Shown piece after piece: positions 23,970 to 35,599 of a DNA stretch of 64,000 nucleotides. The notes below the pieces were generated by a model. The model was not told the DNA's origin. It did no database searches and worked only from the letters and a program-made list of their open reading frames with translations. The position numbers and the translations under genes are program-made. This stretch comes from Tyto alba (Eukaryota; Chordata; Aves; Strigiformes; Tytonidae), in NCBI RefSeq assembly GCF_018691265.1, contig NW_024881277.1, positions 6,781,599 through 6,845,598 of the forward strand, given 5' to 3'. Position 1 is the stretch's first letter. Every line of letters begins with the position of its first letter.

Positions 23970-24390
23970 AGGGCAGTGAGATGCTCAGGTGAGAGGGAGG
24001 TGGGGAAGAAAGGCTGATGTTGAGAGTCTGTAGGGAAAGAGCTGCAGGTGTGGGACACTGAGGACAGCCTGTGGGAAAGACAACTGAAGGCTCTGGCAAG
24101 GCTAAGAGCCCCCAGCAGAGCCAAGGTCTTTTCCTCCTTGCCTATGACTGTTGCCTCCATAACTAAGGCCTACCTGGACAAACGGTAACCTTATGGTACC
24201 AGGACCTTAACGCCCCTCGGCCCCACCCCAGAGAGACCCATATTTGTCACTATAGTCCTGTCCTTGACACCGCAAATTCCCATATGACACTGTCCCAGGA
24301 AGAGCCCTGGGCAATGTGTGAGGGACAGGATTTCCCTTCCCAGGGGCTGGGGATCAGGCTTTGGCCCTATGGCCTAAACACGTTAAGGTA
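23970..24390. repeat. OR-flank block delta, copy 3 (inverted)
   Basis: Reverse-complement diverged copy of 10,270-10,690 and of part of 16,690-17,100. Matching parts include 'ggacaggatttcccttccca' against the complement near 16,885-16,905. No gene is visible. Confidence 0.5.
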
Positions 24391-25126
24391 CAGTAAGCAC
24401 CAGAACCACCTTAACATTGTGTTTGTTTGCCTCGCATTGACACCTCCAACTTCCTGCTCTAACCAGCCCCTGAGGAGGCTTTTGTGCTGATGGCCCTCAC
24501 TGGGACCCATTAAACACTCCTTGAAACCTTAGGGGTTGCTTCTGATGTTGACTTCTTCAGCCCTTCGCTCAGGCTCTTCTTGGTGTCTGAAGCTCATGGT
24601 CTCAGCATCACAGACACCATGGGGCTCATTCAAATGTAAAAAGCCATGTCTCCTCCAATTGTTTTCTTCAGTTATCAAGCCTTGGACAGATAACTGCAGA
24701 GGTCTCTGGAGTGTATGTAAAGGGGAACATTTGACTGAGCATTTCATACAGAAGTATTTCTTAGGTTTAAGTCTACTGTATTACTTTTTCTGTTTACAGA
24801 AGAAGTGATTGCAGCGTCCTCTGATCTTGATGCAGAGGGTCTCCTAAGTGCTGTCAAGATGGGTAGGGCCAGCTCCTCCTGAAGGTCAGACACTGCATGG
24901 ACAGCCTGATTCCTCACCTCCCCAGCCCTTGCCACTTCTCTCATCGTCCCCCCTGGCACTTGCAGCACAACTCCTTCCATCAGACTTCTCCACCCAGGCC
25001 TGCAGCTGGATGTTACAGCTCCACTGCACCAGCTCCCACTGGCTTTCCTCAGAGACCTGGCTGCACACGGGCACAGCAGAATTTACCTTCATTGCAAACC
25101 AACAGATGGAAAATATAGTAAAAAGG
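24391..25126. other. No gene recognised
   Basis: No family match or convincing coding frame. About 24,910-25,050 is an inverted partner of 9,700-9,840. Confidence 0.4.
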
Positions 25127-28100
25127 AAAGGTCTTGGTGGGTTGGAGAGGAGGCAGCCGCGTGCCCTGGCAGCAAGGGAGGCCAGCTGCACCCAGGCCTT
25201 TGTGGCCAGCAGGACGGCCAGGAGATCACGAGAGGGGCTTGTCCAGGTTACTGTGTCCGGATTGCAGATCCCCAGTACAGGAAGGATGTTGACAAGCTGA
25301 AGGGGGTTCAGTGAATGTCCCCCAAGACAGGCTGGGGCTGGAACACTTTGCCTGTGAGGAGAGGCTGAGGGAGCTGGGCTTGTGCAGCCTGGAGAAGGGA
25401 AGGCTGAGGGGCACCACCCTGCAGCCTCTCCGCACCAATGAGGAGGTCCTGAAGAATACAGAATGGGGTTCTCCACCATGGAGCATGTTAAGAGGCTGAA
25501 AGAGGAGGGTTGGGTGAAACAGGGGATGTTCACCCTGGAGATAAGGAAAAGATTTTGGAGCAGTCTCAGGGCTAGTCCTGAGTAGGGTGGCCATGAGCCC
25601 TGCCTGCCCTCCTGTCTGCCATGGCTGCTCAGGTCACAAGAACAGAGGTGCCCCCAGAATCAGAACGCAGGTGGGCCTCTTCCACCTGCCTCAGCCCTCC
25701 CCTCCCCAAGGAGGTCATTTCTGTTGGGTGGCTTCTCAGATGTACTGGATGACCTCAGAATGCCTGCTGGCCAGCATGTCTCCTGAGGGCCAGTCAGGCT
25801 GCTGCAGTGGAAGCCACCTCATCATCATCACCATTCGTGCCACCTGCCCTTGGTCTGTCTCTCCCCTGCCTCTCTGTCCCTAGCTTGTCTCTGCTGGGAT
25901 GAGTGGTTTTGTGATGCACGTGTTGGCCCCAAATTTCTGGGGCCAGCTGCTGTCCAATCAGGCTCCTGTAACAGTCGTGGCCTCACAATCACCACCACAA
26001 TTGGTGTTGCCTTTGCCCATCTTTCCCCACCCACTCCCTTGACTCCTCATCTCTGCTGCAGCCCAAGCTCAACAGCCAAACCCAGCCCCTTTCCTGGCCT
26101 TTCTCTCTCCCCTTTCCCATGGCAGGACAGAACCACCCTGGATGTGGTGTGTTTTGGCTTTGCATTTATTGTGACTTACGCTTGTGATTATATGTTCCTG
26201 TTTTACGAACTGAGCTGCTGTTCCAAACTTCTCTATCTCAATTTCTAAAATCTGTAGTTCTCTTTCTACATCTTGTACCTGGCCAATACCTAACTGCAGT
26301 TATTTAATCTGTAACCAGGGTCTGTGTCAGTGGACCATAAGAGCATCCTCATTTGTGATTAAGTCTGCTCTCTTATTTTGGGAAATTACTCCTTCAATTT
26401 CTTCATATCTTTTTGCATGTTCTTTAGCATCCGTTCCTCTCAGGAGAAATCTATTTCTGAATGCACCAGCTCAAGACAAGTTTCTCTATTGTTGGGGTAA
26501 GTGGAGAAGTTTGAGGAGGCCCTGGTCCAGGATTCTTTTTCCTGGGAGAGGGGCTGGCACAGAGGGGCTTGCTGGCAGGGGACAATAAAGATGCCTGGGA
26601 GACTGGAGCAAGGGACACAGGGAGACACTGGCCTCCGTCTCCTCATGCCATGGCTGGCCCTCAGCCCTGGGGCTGATGGGGATGAGACACCTCTCTTCCT
26701 TCCTTCACTCCCCACACTTGGATGGGCCTCAGGAAACATCCAGGAGCCTGGAGGATGCACAAACCTCCTGGTCCAAGGGAGTGGGGTTATGTGTGACAGT
26801 GTGTGTGTGAAAGACATGAAGAAGATGTGAGGTGTCTGTGTGAAGATTCCTCAGCATCCCCTGAGGGGAAGGATCCCCATTCCCAGGCTATGGGCATCAG
26901 GGCTTGATCATCCTGCGTGAGGAAACACATCAAGGGCTTTCACAGTTGCCTGAACATTTGATTTTCAGCCTGGCAGCAGTGCCTCTGCCTTCCTGCTTCG
27001 TCACCCCCAGAGACAGGAACCTTGTCTCCTCATTCCCTCCATGGGCTCTTCAGTGATGGACCTCGGTGGCCATCACTGACACCCTCAGGAACTTGGAGGG
27101 TTCCTGCTGACTCCGACTTCTCTAGAGGCTTGAGTCAATCCCTTTCCAGGATCTGCAGTTCAGCAACTGGGCACCAGAGGGCTCAATAACATCATAAAAG
27201 TCTGCACAAGACAAGTCTCTGGGTAGAACAGCATTCCTTAGTTTCCATGTGATGAATTCGGGTAGTTTCAGGAGTGTAGTCATAGTATAAATCTTTCCGT
27301 ACTAAATGTCAAAAGGAAACAATATCTTCTTTTTCAATTAGTTCTTACTTTTGTGCTTACACACTAAGAGACATCACCCAATTCCAATTGATACTGATCC
27401 TGAACTTCTCCCTATCGAGTCTGAATATAGGGGGAAGTCAAGACCCTGTATGTCAGACACTCTCTGGACAGTGTTTGTCCCTACCTCCAACCCCACATGT
27501 CTCTTACCAGCCCCCTGGGACTTACAGCACCTTTGTTCCAATCTGAGCTTTCTCCACGACAGGCTGTAGCTGCACGTTTCACCACATAGACACCAACTCC
27601 CACCTGCCATACTTGGGAATCAAGCTATACACAGACACTGAAGGATGTTTCTTAATTGCCAAAAAAGCAAAACCAAATGCAGGCAGAGTTTAATAAAACA
27701 TAAAATACACATCTCTGATGTATATGAAGCCCAACTTCCCTCGTCTGCAGTCCAATTTCCATAGCAGAGATGGCCTTATACCAAAGAAAATCATATTTCC
27801 TGTCAAGCAGAGATCCCAAGAACCCCCAGAGCACTCCCTGACCCAGACTCTGTCCATTTTCACTCCCAGCTACTCACACCCTCAAGTCATGAGCTCCCTC
27901 GATTCACAGAGGGAAGAAAAGAACCAAAAGAAATGAATCACCCCCTTTTTCACAGCCAAATCCACACTCAGCCCTGTATCTGGGTTACAGGTACATCTTC
28001 AGGTAGGCTCTGCAACATCTAGATCCACTCACTTCTCTTTCTCGTCCAACACGTGACAGCTTGGGTGCAATTGTCCAGGCTTCCTCTTCTACTCAAGGGA

Positions 28101-28330
28101 GAGAAATTAGTTCTCTCAACTGCCTGTCCACCAGGTACCCCTCCAGAAAGTCTCCCATCAGCCCAGGGTCACATTTCCCTCTCCCATGTCAGGGTTTCAT
28201 CTACCCTCATGTATCTTGGAGGTGGTGGCCACGAATTTGTGATCAACTGCATCAACTCTGGACTGAAGATATTAGGCAAAAATTTCAACATTTCCAGAAA
28301 ACTCCTTGGTGCAATCAGTGTGTAAGAGGA
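25127..28330. repeat. 3.3 kb direct duplication beta, copy 2
   Basis: Direct counterpart of 2,058-5,400, with the same internal order and a CR1 piece at about 25,254-25,460. It lacks the A-rich insertion and lacks the OR14 fragment that follows copy 1. Substitutions and small indels are spread throughout, so it is much older than the 6.35 kb duplication at 48-62 kb. Confidence 0.75.
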
Positions 28331-29690
28331 GTTCATTTTCAGAACTTTGACATTGTTCTGTACATTCCCGTAAATATTTTCATAGGCCATGGACAAGAAC
28401 GAGCAAGCTGATGACACTTTCTCTCCACTATGTATAGACAGATTGATAAAACTTGTTCTTTTGGACAGGTGACATTTGAGATTGATCAAGTAGCCCCTTA
28501 TTTGATTCCTCCTCACCTTCAGCTGTTTTCCTCCAGATGCCTGTGATAAGGCACAATGGCTTAGGAGAACTTGGTGAAAGATGAGGCAAAGAGGACATGA
28601 AGTATCTCAGCTCTCTCACCATCTACGTGTGATAGAAATAGGACTGGGCAGTGCAGTCCTGGATAGATTCAGGTTTATTTTACTGCTGTCTTCTCTGCTA
28701 GGGATGGACATCATTGGATGTGGAGGTGATCTCCATGAACAGCTAGGTTCTGCTGACAGGCCTGGTGTGAAAATTTTTTGTCGTTTCCTTGACTGCATCA
28801 TCGAGGGGGTGGGTAATGTTGGAGATAAAAACCAACAGTCTGAGAAGGTAAACACTTGTGTAGAGACCACAGTGTGATGTGCCTGGTGTTCCTGGACTGC
28901 TCTCCATCTCCTGGATAGAGAAGGGACAGACCTTGCCACGTTGCAGTGGTGGCAGTCAGTGGCTTGCACAGCAGCCCCGAATCTGTCTGCAGTGCTGTGC
29001 GGGGGGTCTGTCACAGCCCCGATCTGGAGGGAGATTGCTTGCATGTATAGTACCAGTGCTGTCCCAGCCAACCCCATGGAGCTGAGTGAGAGAGCCTTGG
29101 CACCTCACGTAACACTGGAAGGCCCTGTTTGTCATTAAACACCATAAATGCCCTAAGATTGGTGAAGTAATGTGGAGGTGTTCATGAGACCACTGTTGTG
29201 GGGATCAAGTAAATTCAGCTGATGGAAAAGACAGAGAGAAACTGAGCTCTCCCAAATGTACATGACTCTATTTGCTCAGAGTAATCCTTGCACAGGCTGC
29301 CCAGAACAAAACAGACAGTGGCAGAGTCACTTGTACTAAATGTGGGCATCTGCTGTCATTCCTGTTGGCCAAAGATGGTCCCCTTCAGATGCCAAGAAGA
29401 TGCCCCCAGATGCTGTCCTGTCTCTCAGCATTGCTCCATAAGAGCTTGCAGTCTTCCGCACATTTCTTGGAACACCTCCTGACCCTCAGATGTCTCTAAC
29501 TGTGTCTGAACAGCTCACTCCTGATCTCCATCTCTATCATGATCTGAGATGAGAAAATGAGCTCAGCTACAGATCCCTCCCAATAAGTGTCTGGATGTCC
29601 TATGTAATGATAGGACAATAAAACCTGATTATATCACCCAAATTGTAATTTTTAAGGAGAAATGGCAGTGCTGGAAAGTAGTGCCTCTCC
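28331..29690. other. No gene recognised
   Basis: Unique-looking sequence with only short unconvincing frames on both strands; the longest (minus, 28,616-29,077) resembles no family I know and has no coding context. Confidence 0.4.
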
Positions 29691-29699
29691 CAGATGAAG

Positions 29700-32083
29700 G
29701 AGGGATTATCAGTGATTGCATCAGGCTGTGTCACAGCAGGTTCCCTGGAGCCCCAGGGACAGCTGGAGGGAGCCCAGAGGGGCCACAGCAAGTGGCACCT
29801 TGGGCTGTTGCTGTGGTGCTGAGCTGGGCCGGGCTCCTGGGCCGGAGGGAGCTCCTGGCAAGTGGGCAGCGCTGCAGAGAGACAGCTCTGCCCAGGAGCA
29901 GCTCCTCTGCAAAGCGCAGCAGGGCTGGGGCACTGCCTGCAGGCACCCAGGGCAGAGCAGCGAGGCACACACAGCTTCAAGGCAGCCTGGGCTGGGAGGC
30001 TGCTGAGAGCTCCGAGGAGGAGAAAGCGTCAGGGCCCTGGCCACAGTAAGTCTGGGGGTGCAGGGCAATGCAGCTGCAGCTCGGGGAGGGATCTGGGGAA
30101 GGCGGCAGAGCCGCCAGGAATCTGCCTCCTGCCTAGAGGAGGGAGGGAGGAGGAGGAGGAGGAGGATCTGCTCCCGAGCAGCGCTTCCCTGGTGCCCCCT
30201 GCAAGGGCCAGGGCATGAGGGCTGCCTTCTGGCGGGGCCGGCTGCAGGGGTGTGCAGCCGGGTGTGCAGGCAGGGGTGCCCAGGGCTGTCCTTCCCAGCA
30301 GGGTCCCTGCACCCCAGGGGGCTGTGTGCTGGGGCAGGGACTCTGCCGCCTGCCAGGGTCAGCACTCAGCCTGCCCGGGGAGCTCCCCACGGCGCTGTGG
30401 GGAGAAGCTGTGGGGGGAAGGAGAGACCCCCGCCAGGGCAGGCTCCTTCTGCTCTCCAGAGAGTGCTGATGCGTGGATCAGGAGTGCAGATTAGCCCCAC
30501 CACAATGCCAGAGGCAGCTTTTCTAGAAGTACATCAAGGCAGGGTCTACGTGGAAGGAAAGGGGCTTTCTAGGATCTGTGTCTACAGTTTCCTGATGTAT
30601 TTGGGAGGCTGTGAATAGTAGTGGAGCTTTATGTTTGACCCAGACTCCTACAGCATTAGAGTGAGAGCTGTGAAGTTCTGTGAGGAAACTGCTTAAGTCC
30701 TTTCACCTGTTGCTTTGCCTACTGAAAGACCCATCACTGCTGTGGTGTCTTCTTACAACCTGACAACACATGGCTATCCCTGGGCAGTGTCCTGCTGCCA
30801 GGAGGGGTCCGCAGAGCAGAGCTGAGCACAGGGCGGGTGGGATGGGGGCTGGCAGCACTGACAGGGAGGAGATAAGGGGACAGAGAATCAGCTCCAGGCA
30901 GGGACAGCTCCAGGCACCAGAGGCTTTGGCAGGGAGGGACAGAAACAGGCTGACAGCAATGGCTCAGGGGTGGTATTTGGGCACTGCCCTATTAGTCCTT
31001 CAGTGAAGGAGATTTTCCCTAAGAAGCCCCCCTGGTCTCCTCCCCCAGCCAGCACAGCCTCTGCCCTCCAGGCCCTGGGCTCCAGGGCAGGAGCTGCCTC
31101 CTCTGCAGCCAGAGCTGCAGCAGAGGAGACTCCCCCGAGAGCCCATCTGTCTCTCCCTGGCCTTGCCTCCCTTGGCAGAAGCATTGGGGCATTTATCCTT
31201 GTTTCTCCACCTCCCTCTGCTGCTGCTGCTCTGGTTTGCAGGCTCTCTGGGGATGGGGCTTTCAGCTGCAGCTCAGCCACTGGCCCTGCAGGTCCTGCCA
31301 TGCAGATGTGTCCATGGGAGCAAGGTGCCCCAGCTCCCTTCTAGCCTGGGGCTCTCTGGGAAAGGCTCTCCATGGGCTGCGGAGAAAGATGAGCATTTTG
31401 CCAGACACCCCATCTGCAAGCAATCTAAAAGCTCAAAGATCTTTCCTGGGGAGGGGAGATTTAATGTGGATTCCTCTGCTCTCAGCAGCATGGAGTTTCC
31501 TTTCAAGGGCAGAGCTGGCTGTGACCCTCCTCCAGATTAAAGAGGTGAAAGCCCAGGGCAGCTGAGAGCAAGCCTGATGGACAGAGTGGCTCTCCTCACT
31601 CCGCACCAAGGGTCTGTACGTTTGCATCCCCGGGATCTCCAGCACATTGAGCGTAACAGAAATGTCAATGCTGTCTGCCTTCCAAATGCACTGCACAGGT
31701 AGGACAGGGCAAGAGGGGCAAAAGCAAGAAAAGCAGTGCCACACAGCTCTGCTCTGCAGCCGGGTGCCCTGGGAGGGACAGTGCTGAAATCTCTGTGATT
31801 TCATGAGGGGATTTAAGGAGCGATCACTGCGGGTTCCTCTCTGCCTGTTGGGGCACAGCAGGACTGACTCCTGCAGAGCCCACAGCAGAATCCCTTGGTC
31901 CCCACTGCACCCTCAGCCAGAAAACAGCAGACATCTAACCAGGGATTGGCAGGAAGGCACTTCTGGAGTGAGAGAAATGAGTAGGTGGGTGTTCGGTGAG
32001 AAATTAAGCAAGTTTTCATCAGAGAAAGCAGTGCTAACCAGTCAATGTCTTCTTCTCCTTAGTCAGGCCCTCATTACCCAAAG
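29700..32083. repeat. OR14 upstream module, copy B
   Basis: Reverse-complement counterpart of 14,263-16,600, placed in the same relation upstream of an OR14-like gene. The best preserved part is 29,800-30,470. The triplet GAG run at about 30,145-30,165 is shorter here than in copy A. It presumably contains 5' untranslated exons and control DNA of the receptor, which I cannot delimit. Confidence 0.7.
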
Positions 32084-33009
32084 ATGGAGCAAATTTTCAA
32101 CAGCAGCTCAGTAACAGAATTTCTCCTCCTGGCATTTGCAGACAGACGGGAGCTGCAGCTCCTTCACTTCTGGCTCTTCCTGGGCATCTACCTGGCTGCC
32201 CTCCTGGGAAACAGCCTCATCATCACCGCCATCGCCTGTGACCACCACCTCCACACCCCCATGTACTTCTTCCTCCTCAACCTCTCCCTCCTTGACTTGG
32301 GCTCCATCTCCACCACTCTCCCTAAAGCCATGGCCAATTCCCTCTGGGACACCAGGGACATCTCCTACATGGGATGTGTTACACAGTTCTTTTTCTTTCT
32401 CTTCTTGATCTCAGCAGACTTTTATCTTCTCACCATCATGGCCTATGACCGCTACGTTGCCATCTGCCAACCCCTGCACTACGGGACCCTCCTGGGCAAC
32501 AGAGCTTGTGTCCACATGGCAGCAGCTGCCTGGGGCACTGGGCTGCTCAATTCTCTCCTGCACACTGCCAACACATTTTCCCTACCCCTCTGCGGAGGCA
32601 ATGCTGTGGACCAGTTCTTCTGTGAAATCCCCCAGATACTCAAGCTCTCCTGCTCAGGATCCCACCTCAGGGAAGTTGGGCTCCTTGTGGTTAGTGCCTG
32701 TTTAGCATTTGGGTTTTTTGTTTTTATTCTGCTGTCCTATGTGCAGATCTTCAGGGCCGTGCTGAGGATCCCCTCTGAGCAGGGATGGCACAAAGCCTTT
32801 TCCACGTGCCTCCCTCACCTGGCCGTAGTCTCCCTGTTTATCAGCACTGCCATCTTTGCCTACCTGAAGCCCCCTCCATCTCCTCCCCATCTCTGGACCT
32901 GGTGGTGTCATTTCTGTACTCGGTGTTGCCTCCAGCAGTGAACCCCCTCATCTACAGCATGAGGAACCAGGAGATCAAGGATGCAGTATGGAAACTGATG
33001 ACTGGATGA
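32084..33009 (+). pseudogene. OR14-like olfactory receptor, one-base frameshift in TM7
   Basis: The plus-strand frame starts at ATG 32,084 with the glycosylation-type N-terminus 'MEQIFNSSSVTEF' and runs through TM1 ('GNSLIITAIAC'), 'HTPMYFFLLNLSLLDLGS', 'MAYDRYVAICQPLHY', the EC2 cysteines, 'SYVQIFRAVLRIPSEQ' and 'KAFSTCLPHLAV'. A missing C in the run at 32,870-32,874 (five against six in the copies at 13.3 and 40.3 kb) shifts the frame before TM7, ending it at 32,941. The lost part continues in another frame to the stop at 33,009 with 'NPLIYSMRNQEIKDA'. All else is intact, so a functional gene with a sequencing error is possible. It would detect odorants at the olfactory neuron surface. Confidence 0.93.
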
Positions 33010-34125
33010 TTTTCAAAAGCAATAAACTGCTTATCACCTTCCACTAATGAATCATATTGTAATTCAGTACAGGACAAGCCCTTTTTTTGGTTTGTTTTGT
33101 GTGGTTTTCGTTGTTGGTTTTAGGTTTATTTACTTTATTTTACTTTACATGATATTGTCCATAAGGAAATGTCATTGTTTGTGCCATTTTTAATTACGCA
33201 TCTATCAACTTCTGTATGAACAAGAGACCGTGTAAATAAGGAGCCCTGCCCTGTGTGTTTAAAAACAATCATGAACCCTGCTGTGACTTTCCTGTGTTCC
33301 TTCTTTTGAGACCTACCCTGGAGGTACATGGACAGTGTCTGTATGCAGAGATGGAGGGGAAAAGCATCCGGGCAGAGCAGCACTGCCAGGGAGCACCACT
33401 GCTTGGTCTCATTTATTCTCTCTTTCCTCCTCTGCCCTTGCACTGGTGAAATGCCTGAGTGCAGCTTGGTCCCCGTCCTCCTGGGTGGGAGCTCTGTGAC
33501 TGCAGGCAGGGACAGGCAGTGGGCACCTCTGGGACAGAGCGGGCCTCCACAACAGCGTTTCCATGAAGAAAGGTGATCTTCTCAGGGCACTGCCCGAGGG
33601 CTCAAGTTTTGCTTCAAAGCTGCTCTCATGAACATGCCCAGGAAAGTGGCCTGCAGATTAAAATACCATTGAACTGATTGACATCCCCTGGGAAACCCCC
33701 TGAATGCAGCACTGGGAGGTGCTTCCCTGAACCCGGTCCCTGTGTCCATTCCTCGTGCCTCGGGGCATCTCCCACGGGTGCAGAGCAGGGCGAGCACCGC
33801 AGGGCTGAGGTGCCTCCCAGCCTCTGGGGGTGGCAGCAGGAGTTCAGAGAGACACTATGGCTCCTGCAGTGCACTGCCTCTGCGTGTGCAAGGGAAGGAC
33901 TCGTGTCTCTGAACAGCCCTGTGTGTAAGAGGAGTGCCTGAGGCCAGCTCAGCTGTGGGCACCTGACAGAGCCCTGACACTTCTGTGTGTGACTGCAGGA
34001 ACAACCCCACCTTCCCAGTGAGCTCCATCTCGGCCGCCTTGGACAGGCTCATTGCAAGTGCTCCTGTCTGCTCTGTCACCCTCCCCTGGGATTCTGGAGT
34101 GTGCCCAGAGAGGCCATGGGCCTTA
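33010..34125. other. No gene recognised
   Basis: Downstream flank of the OR14-like gene, T-rich just after the stop (33,080-33,150). No conserved frame or known repeat is evident. Confidence 0.4.
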
Positions 34126-34475
34126 TTGCAGACTTTCAGTACTTCTTGGGGTCTTATAGGAAAGACGGGGACAGACTATCTAAAAAGGCCTGTAGCAATG
34201 GGATAAGGGATAACGGTATTGAACTTAAAGAGAGTAGATTCCGACTAGATATAAGGAAGAAAGCTTTTACAATGAGGTGGTGAAACACTGGAACACATTG
34301 CCCAGAGAGGTGGTAGATGCCCCGTCCCTGCAAACATTCAAGGTCAGGTTGGACAGGGCTCTAAACAAATCGATCTAGTTGAATCTCTCCCTGTTCATTG
34401 CAGGGGGGTTGCAATAGGTGACCTTTAAAGGTCCCTTCCAACCCAACCTATTCTGATTCTGATTCTATGAACTCT
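34126..34475 (+). mobile_element. CR1 LINE 3' end
   Basis: Plus-strand CR1 3' end with the words 'gcccagagaggtggtagatg', 'ggtgacctttaaaggtccct' and a terminal 'attctgattctgattctatg', the family's short 3' repeats. It sits between the OR14-like gene and the next OR pseudogene. Confidence 0.95.
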
Positions 34476-34639
34476 CTCAAAGGAAATGTCTTCCCCCCAA
34501 CCTTTTCCATCCCACAGGCATGCTCAATATCACACCCTCCTAAAACAGTGTTTGCAGCATTGGACACCATAGGCCTGCCCATGTCCTCCCTACTGAGATA
34601 AAACAGAAGCAGAAAGCATTTATCCCTGCAGGTGGAACA

Positions 34640-35545
34640 TTATTGTGCAACCTGGGTGCAGACCTTGTCTTTCCTGAGAGCTTTCCTCAGGTCCTCCCTG
34701 ACCTCCCTGTTCCGCAGGCTGTAGACGAGGGGATTGACCAGGGGCGTGAGGACAGTGGCAGAAGAGGGAGAGCACTTTGTTGAGCTGCCTCAGCGGGGCT
34801 GTTCTGGGCAGCAGGTAGACAGTGAGGAGGGTGCAGGAGAAAAGAGATGACAATGAGGGGAGGGGAGCGGGAGGAGAAGGCCTTCTGCTGCCCATGCTGG
34901 ATGGGATCCTCAGGATGGCAGCTATGATGCACACATGGGATGCAAAAGCAAACAGGAAGGGGAAGACAACGCTCAGGAAAGACAGGATGAAGGATGTGAG
35001 TGTGACCACGCTGGTGCCACTGCAGGCAATCTCCAGCAGAGAGGTCACAGAACAAGTGGCCAGTTGCCCTGGGGCCACAGAACTTCAGCTGGGATAAGAA
35101 GACTGGGACTGTCGCACACACCAACATAGCCAAGGTGCAACCTCCAGCTGAAGGCAGACCTTCCAGGTCATGAAGCCTGCAGAGCAGGGGCTGGAACGTG
35201 CCCAGATCCAATCATAGGCCATCATGGCCCGCAGGTAACACTCGGCAGTTGCAAAGCAGCCAGAGCAGTGGAGCTGAGCCATACAGCTGTGAGCAGAAAT
35301 GGTCCCGTCCCCATTCAGCAAGCTGGCCAGCAGCCGGGGCAGGAGGGTGGAGCTGTAGCAGGTCTCCAAGGAGGGCAGATTGCCCCAGAAGAAGTACGTG
35401 GGGGTGTGCAGATGCTGCTCTGACACCATCAAAACAATGATGAGGATGTGCCCAATCACAGACATGATGAGTGATAGGAGGAAGAGTGGAGTCTGGATTG
35501 AGGGCACATTCCCCATTCCCCTCAGCAGGAACTTCGTGAGGGATG
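34640..35545 (-). pseudogene. OR6/10/11-type olfactory receptor pseudogene
   Basis: Minus-strand OR of normal length but with several frameshifts. Visible: N-terminal 'FLLRGMGNVPS', TM2 region 'EQHLHTPTYFFWGNLPSLET', the 'STLLPRLLASLL' segment, 'MMAYDWIWA' in place of MAYDRYLA, EC2 'FCGPRATGHLFCDLS', 'SHVCIIAAILRIPSSMG', 'LLTVYLLPRTAPLRQLNKVL' and a final stop at about 34,640. The motifs belong to a different OR class from the OR14-like genes. The DRY motif is destroyed and at least three frame changes are needed to read it, so it is dead. Confidence 0.88.
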
Positions 35546-35599
35546 TCCGACTCCCCTATTCCCATTTTTCCATACAGGTTTGTTTCTCTTTCTTTCCCC

